From the NCBI GenBank assembly GCA_020072645.1, contig JAIQGK010000002.1, positions 124,001 through 188,000 of the forward strand: a stretch of 64,000 nt of DNA, in the 5' to 3' direction. Shown here piece after piece: positions 19,179 to 28,205 of the stretch. The position numbers and the translations under genes are program-made. This stretch comes from Terriglobia bacterium (GTDB lineage: Bacteria; Acidobacteriota; Terriglobia; Terriglobales; Acidobacteriaceae). Each line of letters opens with the position of its first letter. Position 1 is the first letter of the stretch. The notes below the pieces were generated by a model. It was not told the origin of the DNA. It ran no database searches and worked only from the letters and a program-made list of their open reading frames with translations.

Positions 19179-21680
19179 ATGTCCGCCAACCTACTCACCT
19201 CTCTGCCTCAAGACCTGCGTTATGGACTTCGAGTGCTGGCCAAGTCGCCTGCCTTTTCACTGATTGCGATTCTCACCCTGGCGATTGGCATTGGAGCGAA
19301 CACGGCAATCTTCTCCGTGGTCAACGGCGTGCTGCTCAATCCTCTGCCCTTTTATCAACCTGAGCAGTTGGTCTCCATGTTTCAGAAGATTACGAACTTT
19401 GATAATGGCTCCATCTCTTATCCAAACTTCAAAGACTGGCAGAAGATGAACACCACCTTCGTGGGCATGGCCGCTTACCGCTCTACCGGGTTTAATCTTT
19501 CCGGCAACGGCGAGCCGGAACGTCTGCATGGAGAAATGATTTCCGCCGGTTTTTTTGAAATTCTTGGCGTGAACCCGATCATGGGCCGGACATTTACCGC
19601 TGACGAAAACCAGCTTGGCGCGAACCCCACCGTGATGATCACTGAAGGCTTGTGGCAGCGCAAGTTTGGCGGACGCAAAGATATCATCGGCCAGCGGATG
19701 ATTCTGGACGATGTGGGCCGAACCATCGTCGGCGTGGTGCCATCCAGTTTTCATCTCCACATACAGAACTTCCAGCGCGGCGGCCCGCTGAATGACGTTT
19801 ATGTCCCAGTGGGCGAATATAACGAGCCAAAGTTTTATAACGATCGCGCCGCTGGGTGGGGCCTTGACGCTATTGGCCGGCTCAAGCCGGGCGTGACTCT
19901 GCAGCAGGCGCGTGAAGATATGGAGCGAGTTTCGCGCGATCTGACCGCTGCTTATCCGGACGTCAACTCCGGCAAGAAAGCCAATATTCTTTCACTGAAA
20001 GACGGAATGGTCGGCAATATGCGCCCGATCCTTTTTGTCCTGCTGGGCGCGGTCGCATTTGTTCTTCTTATTTCCTGCGTGAACGTCGCCAACCTTTTAC
20101 TGGCGCGGTCCACGGCGCGACAAAACGAGTTTGCCATCCGCATGGCCTTGGGCGCGGGACAGCACAGAGTGATTCACCAGCTATTGACTGAAAGCTTGCT
20201 GCTGTCCTTGATCGGGGGCGCGCTGGGGCTGGTTGTGGCCAAATTTGGCATGACGGCGGCACTTGCCGCTGTCCCGCGCACACTGCCGCGCGCGGAGGAT
20301 ATTGGCCTTGATCTTCGCGTTCTGCTGTTTACGTTTGCTCTGTCCATTCTCGCAGGCCTCATTTTTGGATTAATGCCGGCATGGAAAGCGTCGCAAGGCA
20401 GCGTGAGCAGACAACTGATTGAAAGCGGACGCGCTCTGGCAGGTGCACGCGGTGGCGCTCAAAGTGTTTTCGTCGTTGGAGAATTGGCGATGGCGTTGGT
20501 GCTGCTGATCGGCGCGGGCCTGATGATTCGGACGTTAGTCAGCCTGTGGCGATCCGATCCTGGCTTCAATCCCAAAAACGTACTGACTCTGGAGCTTTCC
20601 GGCCCTGCTTCCTTCAAAGGCGGCTCCGCCGACGCAATACGGTCCGCTTACCGCCAGATTCATGACAAGCTGGCGACAACTCCGGGCATTGAAGCCGTGT
20701 CTTTGAGTGGAGGCGCACATCCCATGGGGAGCGATGACGAAAATTTCTTCTGGGTTGTAGGCAGGCCAAAACCAGCGCATCCAGGCGATTATCCCATGAC
20801 CATTGAGTATGACGTGGAACCGGACTATCTGAAGGTGATGCAGATTCCGCTCAAGCGCGGACGCTTTTTCACTGCCGCAGACAACGAGCATGCAGCCCCG
20901 GTTGCTGTCATCGATGAAAGCATGGCGGAAAAATATTTTCCTGGACAGGACCCCATTGGACAATACATTGATCTCAACACCAATCCTTCCGCGCTGGATA
21001 AATTACCGAATCCGCAAATTATCGGCATAGTGGGTCACGTGAATCAGTGGGGGCTCGATAGCGATGGGCCCGATGCGCTACGCGCCCAGATGTATCTGCC
21101 GCTGGCCCAAATTCCAGATAGAGAAATGCAGCGCGCCGGCCTGGCATCGGACACGTTCGTACGCCTGCACTCGGCTGGAGCCTCCAATGTGGCCGCGCTG
21201 CGCAGCCGCATCCTTGAGTACAACGCAGGAATGGTTGTTCATAATCCTGAAGACATGGAAAAAACCGTTGCCGATTCCATCTCCAACAAGCGCTTCACCA
21301 TGACGCTGCTTGGCGTCTTCGCGCTTCTGGCGCTGCTGCTCGCCAGCATCGGCATTTATGGCGTTCTTTCTTATATGGTGGGGCAGCGCACCAAGGAAAT
21401 CGGCGTGCGCCTGGCCCTGGGAGCCCAGAAGTTTGACGTGCTGCGTATGGTCCTGAAAGATGGCGCGCGCATGACGCTGGCCGGAATCCTCATTGGACTG
21501 GCCGGTGCTCTGGCTCTCACACGCCTGATGGGGACCATGCTGTACGGCGTTCGACCTACCGATCCTCTTACCTTTGTCTCGGTCGCCGCCGTGCTCGCCG
21601 CCATCGCCATGCTGGCCTGCTACATTCCGGCACGGCGCGCCATGAAGGTGGACCCAATGGATGCCCTGCGGCATCAGTAA
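19179..21680 (+). CDS. ADOP-family MacB-like ABC permease
   Basis: An 833-residue permease of the acidobacterial duplicated orphan permease type. It has an N-terminal TM helix followed by a MacB-like periplasmic domain, FtsX-type three-helix blocks around 280-410 and 700-830, and a second periplasmic domain between. The motifs LPQDLRYGLRVLAKSPAFS at the start and RTKEIGVRLALGAQ near the end are characteristic. No ATPase gene is adjacent, as expected for 'orphan' members. ATG 19179 is chosen over TTG 19158 because it fits the family N-terminus. The substrate is unknown. Confidence 0.9.
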   Translation: MSANLLTSLPQDLRYGLRVLAKSPAFSLIAILTLAIGIGANTAIFSVVNGVLLNPLPFYQPEQLVSMFQKITNFDNGSISYPNFKDWQKMNTTFVGMAAYRSTGFNLSGNGEPERLHGEMISAGFFEILGVNPIMGRTFTADENQLGANPTVMITEGLWQRKFGGRKDIIGQRMILDDVGRTIVGVVPSSFHLHIQNFQRGGPLNDVYVPVGEYNEPKFYNDRAAGWGLDAIGRLKPGVTLQQAREDMERVSRDLTAAYPDVNSGKKANILSLKDGMVGNMRPILFVLLGAVAFVLLISCVNVANLLLARSTARQNEFAIRMALGAGQHRVIHQLLTESLLLSLIGGALGLVVAKFGMTAALAAVPRTLPRAEDIGLDLRVLLFTFALSILAGLIFGLMPAWKASQGSVSRQLIESGRALAGARGGAQSVFVVGELAMALVLLIGAGLMIRTLVSLWRSDPGFNPKNVLTLELSGPASFKGGSADAIRSAYRQIHDKLATTPGIEAVSLSGGAHPMGSDDENFFWVVGRPKPAHPGDYPMTIEYDVEPDYLKVMQIPLKRGRFFTAADNEHAAPVAVIDESMAEKYFPGQDPIGQYIDLNTNPSALDKLPNPQIIGIVGHVNQWGLDSDGPDALRAQMYLPLAQIPDREMQRAGLASDTFVRLHSAGASNVAALRSRILEYNAGMVVHNPEDMEKTVADSISNKRFTMTLLGVFALLALLLASIGIYGVLSYMVGQRTKEIGVRLALGAQKFDVLRMVLKDGARMTLAGILIGLAGALALTRLMGTMLYGVRPTDPLTFVSVAAVLAAIAMLACYIPARRAMKVDPMDALRHQ

Positions 21681-21849
21681 TCGCGTCCCGTGAGCTGCGC
21701 CAGGTGAGTAAAAGCGGCAGATCTAAAGCCCTGGGGCGACGAGGCAAATCACAGTGTGTACGTAGCAGCAACCGAACCCGCGAACCAGCGCGCTCCTTGA
21801 TGGGCCTCACCTGATAAAATGATCAGCAGACCACGAATTTTCACGACGC

Positions 21850-21945
<96 letters not shown>

Positions 21946-22022
21946 ATTATTTTCTTGTATTTAGATGCCTTCCTGTCTATCATCCTGTCTGTAGCTGAAA
22001 GATAGACAGGAGCCTACCAGCC

Positions 22023-23294
22023 GTGCCGAAACCGCAAAACCACAAAGGGTATTCTTGCCGGGTCAACATCCTCAAGTATGTCAAAGTGGCCGATAAATGG
22101 CGCTTCGCACCTGCGCAGACGCAGAACAATAAGCTGAAGCAAGATTGGGTGCTGGTGGATGGCTGCCCGGAGCGGCATGCCGAAGGCACCTATTACATTG
22201 AGTGGTACGAGAATGGCGCTCGGCGTCGGCAGAGTGTCAAGGATTCGAGCGAAGTGCTGGAGCAGGCGCGGCGCAAGGCCATTGAGCTTGATGCCGGCAA
22301 GGCCGGAATCGAGCTGGCCGAAAGCGAAGAAGGCCACGGTCTCCGCATTTGGGATGCCGTGAAAGCATATCTCAAAGAGATCGAGCCGCCACAACGCGAG
22401 CCCAGGACCTACGGCGCATACAAGCACTGCCTGGAGCTGTTTGCCCAAAACTGCCGGAAGACCTATCTGCACGATGTTACGCGGGAAGATATTCTCGGAT
22501 TTATCCGCAAGATTTATGACCTCGGCTGCGGCCCACGTACTGCGAACAATCGCGCTGTGATCGTCTGCCAGTTGCTGAAGCTGAACGGCATCACTGGATT
22601 ACTGCACAAACGCGACTGGCCGAAATATGTCGATCCGATACGGCCGATTTATGAACCGGAAGACCTGACGGCATTCTTTAGCGCCTGCCAGCCAGCGGAG
22701 AAAACCTTGTTCCTGTTCTATCTCCTGACGGGGATGCGCGACAAGGAAGTTCGATATTCGACCTGGCGGGATGTAGATTTTCGCAGTCACGCGGTGCGGG
22801 TTACCGCCAAGACGCAATGGGCATTTAAGCCGAAAAACAAGGAAGAGCGCGAGGTCCCGATTCCAGCCTCGCTGGTTGCTGAGTTGAAGGCCCACAAAGA
22901 GCGCCAGAAAGGAGACAATCCGAATAACCTGATCTTCCCGACAATGAAAGGCGAGCCGGACAAAAAGCACGAATGGAAGCTGAAGCGGATTGCGTATAAG
23001 GCCGGTCTGAACTGCGGTCGATGCACCTCCCGCCATGGGAACAAATGCGCAGACGGCGAGTTTTGTTCCAATTGGTTCCTGCACAAATTCCGACATACAT
23101 TTGCGACCCGGAATTTGCAGGACCATGTCTGCGACATTCGCACCCTGCAATTATGGCTTGGACACAACGACCTTGCTTCAACGATGGTATATCTGAAAGC
23201 GGTGCGGAATAAGGATGTGGCGGCGCGGGTCAACGGCAGTGAACTGGCTGCGTTTGCAACCGCAAACTCAACGCCGATTCATGCAGCCCAGTAG
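22023..23294 (+). CDS. int: Tyrosine integrase of the genomic island
   Basis: A 423-residue phage-type integrase with GTG start behind AGGAGCC. The core-binding domain is at about 115-200 and the catalytic domain at about 215-410, with Arg in LTGMRDKEV, HKFRHTFATR, LGHNDLASTMVY and the nucleophile Tyr in the last motif. Before the HxxR box there is a Cys-rich insertion (CGRCTSRHGNKCADGEFC) that could bind metal. Its place beside tRNA-Ser marks it as the island's integrase. A 98-bp piece of it is duplicated at 33248-33345. Confidence 0.95.
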   Translation: MPKPQNHKGYSCRVNILKYVKVADKWRFAPAQTQNNKLKQDWVLVDGCPERHAEGTYYIEWYENGARRRQSVKDSSEVLEQARRKAIELDAGKAGIELAESEEGHGLRIWDAVKAYLKEIEPPQREPRTYGAYKHCLELFAQNCRKTYLHDVTREDILGFIRKIYDLGCGPRTANNRAVIVCQLLKLNGITGLLHKRDWPKYVDPIRPIYEPEDLTAFFSACQPAEKTLFLFYLLTGMRDKEVRYSTWRDVDFRSHAVRVTAKTQWAFKPKNKEEREVPIPASLVAELKAHKERQKGDNPNNLIFPTMKGEPDKKHEWKLKRIAYKAGLNCGRCTSRHGNKCADGEFCSNWFLHKFRHTFATRNLQDHVCDIRTLQLWLGHNDLASTMVYLKAVRNKDVAARVNGSELAAFATANSTPIHAAQ

Positions 23295-23346
23295 GGGAAT
23301 TGGACCAAAATTCTCTTGGACGCCTTAGCCCCGTCTGATCTTGACG

Positions 23347-24168
23347 CTACCAAAAAATGGTAGGCACGCCTTCACTCTCAAGACGCTGAAGCTCTGCACC
23401 TACGAAAGAAAGCCGGAAGCAGCCCGATTCCATGCGCCAGTGCTGATCGAATGCTCCAACGAACAAGTCATGAGGAAACGCAATTTTCGCATATGGATTT
23501 TCAAGCACAATGGTTCGGATGGTACCTTCGTATGAATTGCCTACGATACCTTCAGATTCGACCTGGGCAAGCAAGTCAAATTGGTCAGACGGCTGAATTT
23601 CTTCACCTCGTTGTCTCTTGGCATCAAGTCTCCGCCAAACTTCAAGTCGCACGTGGTTTAATTGGTACGGTGCGAGGATCACAATCGCACTAAGTCTGGT
23701 ATTGCAATCAGGTCTCAACTCTGCTCGTCCCGAGAAGTGAAAGGTGCTCGGCTGTGCTCCAAGTGGTGGTCGGTTCATGTAAACCTTCTCTCCGAAAGCT
23801 GCCGCGAGGACAATCTCCGGGATCGCACTTCGATAAATGCTTGTATTCCACAGGACTAACGCACAGCAGTCGTTTCTGTAGTACTTGAATTTTTCGGACG
23901 CCGCCTGAATCTTTTCTTTGATGGGTGGACAAGGATTGTATCCGCCCACAGGTTTTATTTTTGGATCGGCGAATTCCTTAACTTCAAATACGCATGTCAG
24001 CTCCTGCGTAATCCTGTAATCGGGTTGCTTCCGACTGGATTCTGGAATACGACTCCAGTTCAGATTCTGCGATTCAAGATACTGCTCAAATACGAGTTCC
24101 GATTGCGTTTTGACGCTTGCTTTGGAGTTTTTGGACGGTATTGCGGACGCTTCGTCAACAGACGCCAC
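23347..24168 (-). CDS. PD-(D/E)XK-fold putative nuclease
   Basis: About 273 residues. The motif QPDYRITQELTCVFEVKEF (about residues 50-70) gives the classic PD-x(n)-E-x-K active site, with an upstream Glu in SELVFEQYLE. The rest is not recognised. GTG at 24168 is preferred because GAGGAG precedes it by 7 bases; the TTG at 24183 would place that RBS inside the gene. It may be a restriction-like or mobile-element endonuclease. No methyltransferase is adjacent. Confidence 0.6.
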   Translation of the reverse strand: MASVDEASAIPSKNSKASVKTQSELVFEQYLESQNLNWSRIPESSRKQPDYRITQELTCVFEVKEFADPKIKPVGGYNPCPPIKEKIQAASEKFKYYRNDCCALVLWNTSIYRSAIPEIVLAAAFGEKVYMNRPPLGAQPSTFHFSGRAELRPDCNTRLSAIVILAPYQLNHVRLEVWRRLDAKRQRGEEIQPSDQFDLLAQVESEGIVGNSYEGTIRTIVLENPYAKIAFPHDLFVGAFDQHWRMESGCFRLSFVGAELQRLESEGVPTIFW

Positions 24169-24365
24169 GTAGACTCTCCTCAATGTGCATATTCAAATTA
24201 TATCGATGGCAGGTTTTAAGCGAAGCGAGATTTCTACTGGCCGCTCGGTTGTGGCTAAAGAAGGAGAATGAGCGTTTGGGTTTTGAAGACCTGCACATTC
24301 TCGCTCTCCAAGGCATTATCATTTCTGAGTAAGTAAATACGCTGCCTTTTGGGGAGGAGAGTCCC

Positions 24366-25850
24366 TTGGAGAGTACCGCATCAGCACTTTGTCGTCGCTT
24401 TGAGCAGCTTTTTGACTCGACGGATCCCGCTGATCGCGGCCGTCGGTTTGAAAAGCTCCTTCGTCATCGCTTAAGGCTGGAGGGCTTTCAGGTCGAACTC
24501 AATCCCAAAATTGCCGCACCCCGCCAAACCGATCTCTTTGCACGCGTGGGCTTAACGGACTACATCATCGAAGCAAAATGGCAAACAGACAAGATTGGCA
24601 TCGCCGACATCGATAACATCCGCATCCGGCTCCAACGCACGCCCACGGATGTGGTCGCGTGCATTTTCAGCATGTCCGACTACTCAGAACAGGCTGTTGA
24701 TCAGATTGTGCAGGATCGCACGCGTGAAATCCTCCTTTTTAATGCCGCAGAAATCAATGCGATTTTTCAGCAGCGAGTCCACGTTGCGGAGCTGCTCAAC
24801 AAAAAACGCGATGCGCTGCGAATTAATGCATGCGTGCTCTTCACAGATGCACCCAGTGCGGTCACCATTGCTGACCCTACATGGCCGATTTCCAAGCAGC
24901 AACTTTTTATCGACGGCCAACAGGTACCCTGGTTCCACTGCCGTACGAGAGACAACGATGTGGGCTTTCTCCTTACGGACGTCGAAATCAATCTGAGCGG
25001 TCATTGCGTGCGTCTCGCGTTACGCTTGGATATTGCAAGACCAGAAGAACTCGCCGGCATATTTTCCGCCGTCACCCGACACGTTGGCCTTTCCGATGAA
25101 GGAACTTTTGCGATTCACCAAAGCGGACATGCGTGGTACGGATTTGGCATTGCACATTTTCTAAATGCGATCCAAGCCTGGGAAGAACGTTATGCTGCGC
25201 TAGAAATGACGAACTATCACCATTCAGAAGAGCTAGCATATTTTGACTCGTGTAATGGGAGGTTATTGGCTCTCACAGCGCGTCAACGTGTTGGAGACTC
25301 GGTTTTCTTGCACAGTGCAGAGCTAGAGCTCCACCTGCCGGGCATTCCAGTCAATGGGACGGGACTGCAGCAACTCTGTGCTGCGACCCAAAATCCAAAC
25401 GCCCACTTAGAGCCAGTACTTGGGTTCGAACCTGATAGGGTTCGTCGCGAGTACCGCCAGACTCCCGTGACGGCCGTGGCCCAAATCGTTGCCATCCACC
25501 TCGATGGAGAGCAAATGGTCACAGGGATCGTGATTAACAATCCATTTTTTGGCACTGACCCTTTGGCACCTCCTGAGGGCAAGCAGAAGTATTCGCCTTT
25601 GCCGTACCTCGCTGATACGGAACTCCTTGTCTGTGATCTGGCCCACTGGCATGAACCGGGCGAAATCGTACAAAACTATTTTTTTCGTGAGCTGAGCGGA
25701 ATTTGGACCGGACACATGCCAGTGTTCGAGATCATGTGCGAATGGGATGAAATTGCATCAGGTACCAAACCACGTCCAAATTCCGCAGAAGCATTTGAGC
25801 GGGCATGCGATCGAATTCTGAAAGAATACGCCGAGGACGAAGACTCCTAA
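24366..25850 (+). CDS. Mrr-like restriction endonuclease-fold protein
   Basis: A 494-residue protein with TTG start after GGGGAGGAG. Residues ~20-115 resemble the Mrr/REase fold: GRRFEKLLRHRLRLEGF, then QTDLF (Asp) and YIIEAKW (E-x-K). The C-terminal ~370 residues are not recognised and may be a sensor or target-binding region. With the adjacent PD-(D/E)XK gene this suggests a defence or competition locus near the integrase. A type IV restriction enzyme without a methylase is one possibility. Confidence 0.6.
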   Translation: MESTASALCRRFEQLFDSTDPADRGRRFEKLLRHRLRLEGFQVELNPKIAAPRQTDLFARVGLTDYIIEAKWQTDKIGIADIDNIRIRLQRTPTDVVACIFSMSDYSEQAVDQIVQDRTREILLFNAAEINAIFQQRVHVAELLNKKRDALRINACVLFTDAPSAVTIADPTWPISKQQLFIDGQQVPWFHCRTRDNDVGFLLTDVEINLSGHCVRLALRLDIARPEELAGIFSAVTRHVGLSDEGTFAIHQSGHAWYGFGIAHFLNAIQAWEERYAALEMTNYHHSEELAYFDSCNGRLLALTARQRVGDSVFLHSAELELHLPGIPVNGTGLQQLCAATQNPNAHLEPVLGFEPDRVRREYRQTPVTAVAQIVAIHLDGEQMVTGIVINNPFFGTDPLAPPEGKQKYSPLPYLADTELLVCDLAHWHEPGEIVQNYFFRELSGIWTGHMPVFEIMCEWDEIASGTKPRPNSAEAFERACDRILKEYAEDEDS

Positions 25851-25960
25851 CCAGATTTCTGTTTTTAGGCGGATCAATGCCGAGACGCTGCCCAGAAAAA
25901 CGACACGCCGGCCTGAGGATTAGGCCCGGATAGGCGTGATGGCCCAATGCTACTGAGCAG

Positions 25961-26000
25961 AGCTAAAAATGGAGGGGCGTAGCCGGCTGAGGCTGCGCCC
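25961..26000 (-). terminator. Terminator after ssb
   Basis: GGGGCG and CGCCCC (about 25973-26000), with inner AGCC/GGCT pairs, form a long stem. Read on the minus strand it is followed by TCCATTTTTAGC. It lies just past the ssb stop. Confidence 0.75.
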
Positions 26001-26009
26001 CGTAGGATT

Positions 26010-26387
26010 TTACTTTTTGCGGTCCAGGTACTTGATTCCGGTCGCAACGACTTCGGTCTTAAACTGCGGGGCGTCATCGCTCCCAGTCTGGCTGTGATGC
26101 AGGTAGCCATAGACCTTGATGAATCTGCCTTTCGTGCATTTCTCAACTACTTCCTTCGCCAGTTCCCGGAAAGCGACGACAGAGTGCCATTCGACGTATT
26201 CTTTTTCGCCAAACTTGCTTTTGGTGGCCATGCGGAATGAGGCCGCATTGTCATTGGCGCCGAAGAAAGCCGCATCTGCGCCCAGATTGCCGGTCAGGAT
26301 CACCAGATTGTTGCTGAAGGACTTCCGCTGCTGATTGTTTGCGCTCTTGGTGGATGTGTTGCGAGTTGAATTCTTGCTCGTTCTCAT
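26010..26387 (-). CDS. ssb: Single-stranded DNA-binding protein (island copy)
   Basis: A 125-residue OB-fold protein. The core runs from about residue 27 (NNLVILTGNLGADAAFF) through EKEYVEWHSVVAFRELA to GRFIKVYGYLHHSQ. It lacks the acidic C-terminal DDDIPF tail of housekeeping SSB and ends KYLDRKK, which is typical of plasmid or phage SSBs. It has a 26-residue Ser/Asn-rich N-terminus. It probably protects the element's ssDNA during transfer or replication. Confidence 0.9.
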   Translation of the reverse strand: MRTSKNSTRNTSTKSANNQQRKSFSNNLVILTGNLGADAAFFGANDNAASFRMATKSKFGEKEYVEWHSVVAFRELAKEVVEKCTKGRFIKVYGYLHHSQTGSDDAPQFKTEVVATGIKYLDRKK

Positions 26388-27007
26388 GATGATTTCTCCG
26401 TCCCTCTTTCGAGGATTGATTTTTTTCTTTCATCTTGGCGCTAGCAGAAAAAAACAACCGCAGAACGCAGGGCAGAGGCCAAGACCGCGAGCGCGACGGA
26501 CGCAGGGAGAAAGCAAACTGACTGACAACATGGGGTATCGTTGGCGGGAGGGATGCATTCCCCGGAGGTCTGGGAGCCTGATCAGCAGGCGGAAAGCGTG
26601 AGTGGTACTGGCGGGAGAATTGAGAACGGCGAATCAACGGAAACATATCGGAGAGCGGAGCACAGCAGAAGTACGCGGGAGGCCAGTCTTGGTGAGCATG
26701 AACTGGGAAGGCGCAGATGTACGCGGGATTCGAAAGCGCCAAGTGATTGCTGCCGGATTGCAGGCCAGGGAGTTATTTGGCGAAAAGAATCGCTTGGCAT
26801 CGAGTCGCTTCAGAGGAAACGGCAGCAGAATCGAAAGAAATGCTTCCAAGGCGGCAAGTGCCGGTTTCTATGGCGAATCACAGGAGACGGAAATGATAGA
26901 GGCATGGAGCAGGCAAATTTATTGGAGACCACGAGCAAACAGAACCCTGGAGCAGCCTGAGGAATGGCGCAGAGACACGGATTATGGATCAGCGATTATG
27001 CAGAGTT
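26388..27007. other. 620-bp purine-biased gene-free leader of ssb
   Basis: Overlapping reading frames exist but none looks like a protein. The plus strand is A/G-rich. Just before the ssb start there is a small CCTC-TTTC-GAGG hairpin (26403-26414). Similar long purine-rich leaders with a hairpin before the start precede the ORFs at 41012 and 43264 on the same strand, so this may be shared cis-regulation. Confidence 0.4.
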
Positions 27008-27403
27008 TCAATCAGCGCGAGAGTCCCGCGCGGTCTTGTTGAGGGAGTATTGATCGATGCTGATCTCCGATCCATCCCAGTCAACCTCAATCGCACAATT
27101 CACAGGTTCATCTTCTCCAATGAATTCAAGAGCTGCTTGAAACAGAGCACGTTGTAGGTTGGGAGGAACATTCCTGAGGATGATAACAAGGCCGGGATGG
27201 ATTTCCTCGTTAGCATACATCGTCACGAAGTCTAGGGCGTTGTTCGTAACGAATATTGATTCGTCGTCTCGGATACGCCCCATAAGTTTATGATCTGGCG
27301 TTCCCTGAAGACCCAGGTGTACAACATGATGTGCCTCAAAACCAGCATCGTTTGCAACGGTCACCAGACTCGTGTGTAAGCATTCGTCTATCAAAAATTT
27401 CAT
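27008..27403 (-). CDS. DUF5615 PIN-like putative toxin
   Basis: A 131-residue protein starting MKFLIDECLH, the signature of the DUF5615/PIN-like family (Asp-Glu in the first strand). A second acidic site follows in TPDHKLMGRIRDDESIFVTN and DFVTM. Such proteins are predicted metal-dependent RNases. It starts 6 bp after the DUF433-domain gene, the usual partner, giving a type II toxin-antitoxin arrangement. The role is inferred from family pairing. Confidence 0.75.
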   Translation of the reverse strand: MKFLIDECLHTSLVTVANDAGFEAHHVVHLGLQGTPDHKLMGRIRDDESIFVTNNALDFVTMYANEEIHPGLVIILRNVPPNLQRALFQAALEFIGEDEPVNCAIEVDWDGSEISIDQYSLNKTARDSRAD

Positions 27404-27409
27404 GCTGCT

Positions 27410-28015
27410 TCACGCAGCTTTCAAACGCTTGCGAAGGCGCTTTGTAGGCTTTGATTTTTTCCAAGGTGTTCGAGGTCTTCCACGCAAGGGGTGAGCTTTG
27501 GCATAGATTGGAGCCAGTCTAACGTTCTCTTCTGTCAGGCTCGGATATCCTTCCAAAATCTCGGCAATAGGAGTCCCACTATTCACCATTTCCGCAATTG
27601 AATGGACAGGCACACGAGTACCCTTAAAAACGGGCGTTCCCGTCAAGATTTCTTTGTCTGACCAAACCATATGCTCCACTTTTCTCAGTTCGAGTAATCC
27701 CATCGCAAGCCTCTTCCGAGCAGCCGGGATATCCACCCAACACACGCCCCCAAAACGCACCTGTGGTTCCCGTGGAGAGCGTGTGACAGCTCTGAAAATA
27801 TCCTTTCTGGCTTGAATCGAAAGTTGGTGCAAACCTTCAGCTTCCAACCGAAGACACAACAGTGCAACGTCTGCTAAATAGCGTTTTGCGATTCCCTTAA
27901 CACGTACTCGACGCACGGGCACCATGTTCAAGTCAATCGCCTTCTGTACTGACTTGAGCGATAAACCAGTCACTGCTGCCGCACGGGTTGGCGTAAATAA
28001 ATTCAGCGTCTCCAT
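27410..28015 (-). CDS. DUF433-domain putative antitoxin
   Basis: A 201-residue protein. The N-terminal ~60 residues resemble a MerR/HTH-like DNA-binding segment (FTPTRAAAVTGLSLKSVQKA). The C-terminal DUF433 domain contains the diagnostic GTPVFKGTRVPVHSIAEMV and GYPSLTEENVRLAP. The end is Lys/Arg-rich. It lies directly upstream of the PIN-like gene. An inverted repeat in its promoter (28026-28038) may be its own operator. Confidence 0.75.
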   Translation of the reverse strand: METLNLFTPTRAAAVTGLSLKSVQKAIDLNMVPVRRVRVKGIAKRYLADVALLCLRLEAEGLHQLSIQARKDIFRAVTRSPREPQVRFGGVCWVDIPAARKRLAMGLLELRKVEHMVWSDKEILTGTPVFKGTRVPVHSIAEMVNSGTPIAEILEGYPSLTEENVRLAPIYAKAHPLRGRPRTPWKKSKPTKRLRKRLKAA

Positions 28016-28025
28016 AAAACTAATT

Positions 28026-28038
28026 CTACCCTAGGTAG
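28026..28038. promoter_or_regulatory. Possible operator of the DUF433/DUF5615 pair
   Basis: CTACC-CTA-GGTAG is a perfect 5-bp inverted repeat with a 3-bp centre, 11 bp upstream of the antitoxin ATG. This position is typical for autorepression by antitoxins. Confidence 0.45.
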
Positions 28039-28205
28039 GGATGATTTTCAATAGAGAGCTGTTGCTTTAAGTTTTGGTTTTTTATCGCCTAGAACACTGC
28101 GATATTTGCCTTCCCCGCCGGTAAATCCCACCTTCGCGCCAGGTAAGCCTGAGTCCGATTGCGCCATGTGTTACCCTTTCAGTCCGATTGTGGTCAACAC
28201 AACGA

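Noticed and set aside
26541-27042. Two overlapping plus-strand frames of about 140 codons
   Set aside because: Purine-rich sequence with Arg/Glu/Gly bias and no RBS; it is more likely the leader of ssb.
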